Source of the DNA: Geobacillus thermodenitrificans subsp. thermodenitrificans DSM 465
GTDB taxonomy: Bacteria; Bacillota; Bacilli; Bacillales; Anoxybacillaceae
DNA length: 64,000 nucleotides
Reading direction: 5' to 3'
NCBI RefSeq assembly: GCF_000496575.1
Contig: NZ_AYKT01000001.1
Coordinates: 1 to 64,000 of the forward strand
Shown: in pieces, positions 63,409-64,000 of the stretch
Numbering within the stretch: position 1 is the first letter of the stretch
Layout of the letters: each line of letters starts with the position of its first letter
Notes under the pieces: model-generated
Databases searched by the model: none
The model's input: only the letters and a program-made list of their open reading frames with translations
Told to the model about the DNA's origin: nothing
Made by a program: the position numbers and the translations under genes

Positions 63409-63438
63409 ATAATACAGCTTAAGCAGGCCGATTGTCAA
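63409..63438 (-). promoter_or_regulatory. Sigma-A promoter of mtn operon
   Basis: TTGACA, 18-base spacer, TATTAT on the minus strand, about 65 bases before the S-box. The -35 overlaps the mtnU stop codon. Confidence 0.8.
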
Positions 63439-64000
63439 TACGTTTTAAAAAATTTTTTTGCCGTCTCTTCATAAAGGCGCGGCCGGCGGTCAGCAAATAC
63501 GGGGATGCGCGAACGAACATCTCTGACGAGAGCCGGGTCGATGTCGGCTAGAAGGATGCCTGGGTCCTCATCCGCCTCAGCGAGGATTTCCCCCCATGGA
63601 TCGATGATGAGCGAATGGCCAGCAAAAACGTTGTTCGGGTCGCTTCCGGCTCGATTGCAGGCGACGACATAGCATTGGTTTTCAATCGCCCGCGCCATCA
63701 GCAACGTCCTCCAATGGTGAAGGCGAGGAAGCGGCCATTCGGCGACAACAAACAACAATTCGGCTCCAGACAAGGCGTGGGTGCGAATCCATTCCGGAAA
63801 GCGGATGTCATAGCAAATGACCCCGGCACACGACAACTCATCAAGCGAAAACAAGCCTGGCTCGTTTCCTGACTGCAAATGCAAATGCTCATCCATCAGC
63901 TGAAACAAATGAACTTTGCTATATTCCTTGATGATTTGGCCGTTTCGATTGGCGACAATCATTGTGTTCGTTACGCCGGCGTCCGTTTTTTTTGCGACCG
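63435..64000 (-). CDS. mtnU: Nitrilase-family omega-amidase MtnU, 5' end outside window
   Basis: The C-terminal ~188 residues of a carbon-nitrogen hydrolase. YSKVHLFQ has the catalytic Lys-region, ICYDIRFPEW the nucleophilic Cys, and MARAIENQCYVVACNRAG plus AGHSLIIDPWGEIL are conserved. The frame is open to the window edge, so the N-terminus with the catalytic Glu lies beyond 64000. In Bacillus it is the MtnU/YkrU of methionine salvage, deamidating alpha-ketoglutaramate-type products of MtnE. It precedes the S-box promoter. Confidence 0.88.
   Translation of the reverse strand, partial: VAKKTDAGVTNTMIVANRNGQIIKEYSKVHLFQLMDEHLHLQSGNEPGLFSLDELSCAGVICYDIRFPEWIRTHALSGAELLFVVAEWPLPRLHHWRTLLMARAIENQCYVVACNRAGSDPNNVFAGHSLIIDPWGEILAEADEDPGILLADIDPALVRDVRSRIPVFADRRPRLYEETAKKFFKTY

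Overview
The window reads as a chromosomal segment of a thermophilic, spore-forming Bacillaceae, almost certainly Geobacillus. Pointers are the three-gene N-succinylamino acid racemase cluster known from Geobacillus kaustophilus, an amino-acid permease that resembles GkApcT along its whole length, a KinE-type sporulation kinase next to ogt and the mtn genes in the Bacillus subtilis order, SigI/RsgI, a small acid-soluble spore protein with a sigma-G-like promoter, and mostly GC-rich codon use. I see no complete tRNA or rRNA gene, insertion sequence or CRISPR array.

Layout. 1-5.8 kb: an AT-richer block that starts beside a tRNA 3'-end fragment and carries ydbT-ydbS and a ytcD / ytbD-ytbE cassette; it looks acquired. 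5.8-11.2 kb: a decayed MaoC-like hydratase gene, a DoxX protein, and a complete fixABCX electron-bifurcation operon. 11.2-18 kb: asnB behind a long structured leader, a two-component system, and a DrrAB-like ABC exporter. 18-21.9 kb: class I ribonucleotide reductase nrdAB behind a cobalamin riboswitch. 21.9-27.5 kb: small and unknown genes, several with single-base homopolymer frameshifts, including what looks like the residue of an encapsulin cargo locus (IMEF-like protein plus 2Fe-2S ferredoxin). 27.8-34.9 kb: an MHS-type symporter with an ornithine cyclodeaminase-family enzyme, murB, a lipid kinase, and a ThrE-type exporter pair behind an apparent attenuator. 35-38 kb: D-to-L amino-acid conversion operon. 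38.2-42 kb: ActP/DUF485 acetate-type symporter and an APC permease. 42.2-44.4 kb: sigI, a frameshifted rsgI, and a spore protein gene. 44.5-51.2 kb: a LacI-type regulator with four operator copies controlling a glucoside debranching enzyme and a three-gene sugar ABC importer that lacks its own ATPase. 51.5-54.2 kb: three tiny overlapping genes and a B12-binding radical SAM protein. 54.3-64 kb: kinE-ogt, then, on the minus strand, mtnU (cut by the window end), a SAM-I riboswitch, mtnK-mtnA, and a ribose-type ABC transporter that overlaps mtnA and is best read as a methylthioribose importer.

Themes. Metabolite control by RNA is prominent: B12 riboswitch on nrdAB, SAM riboswitch on methylthioribose salvage, plus three unassigned structured leaders or elements (asnB, yebE, thrE-like) and one free-standing nested inverted repeat at 25.1 kb. 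Six probable single-base homopolymer indels sit in four accessory loci (22.6, 23.3, 27.0/27.1 and 43.05/43.34 kb). They may be genuine decay, slippage-based switching, or assembly error, and this decides how those genes should be read.
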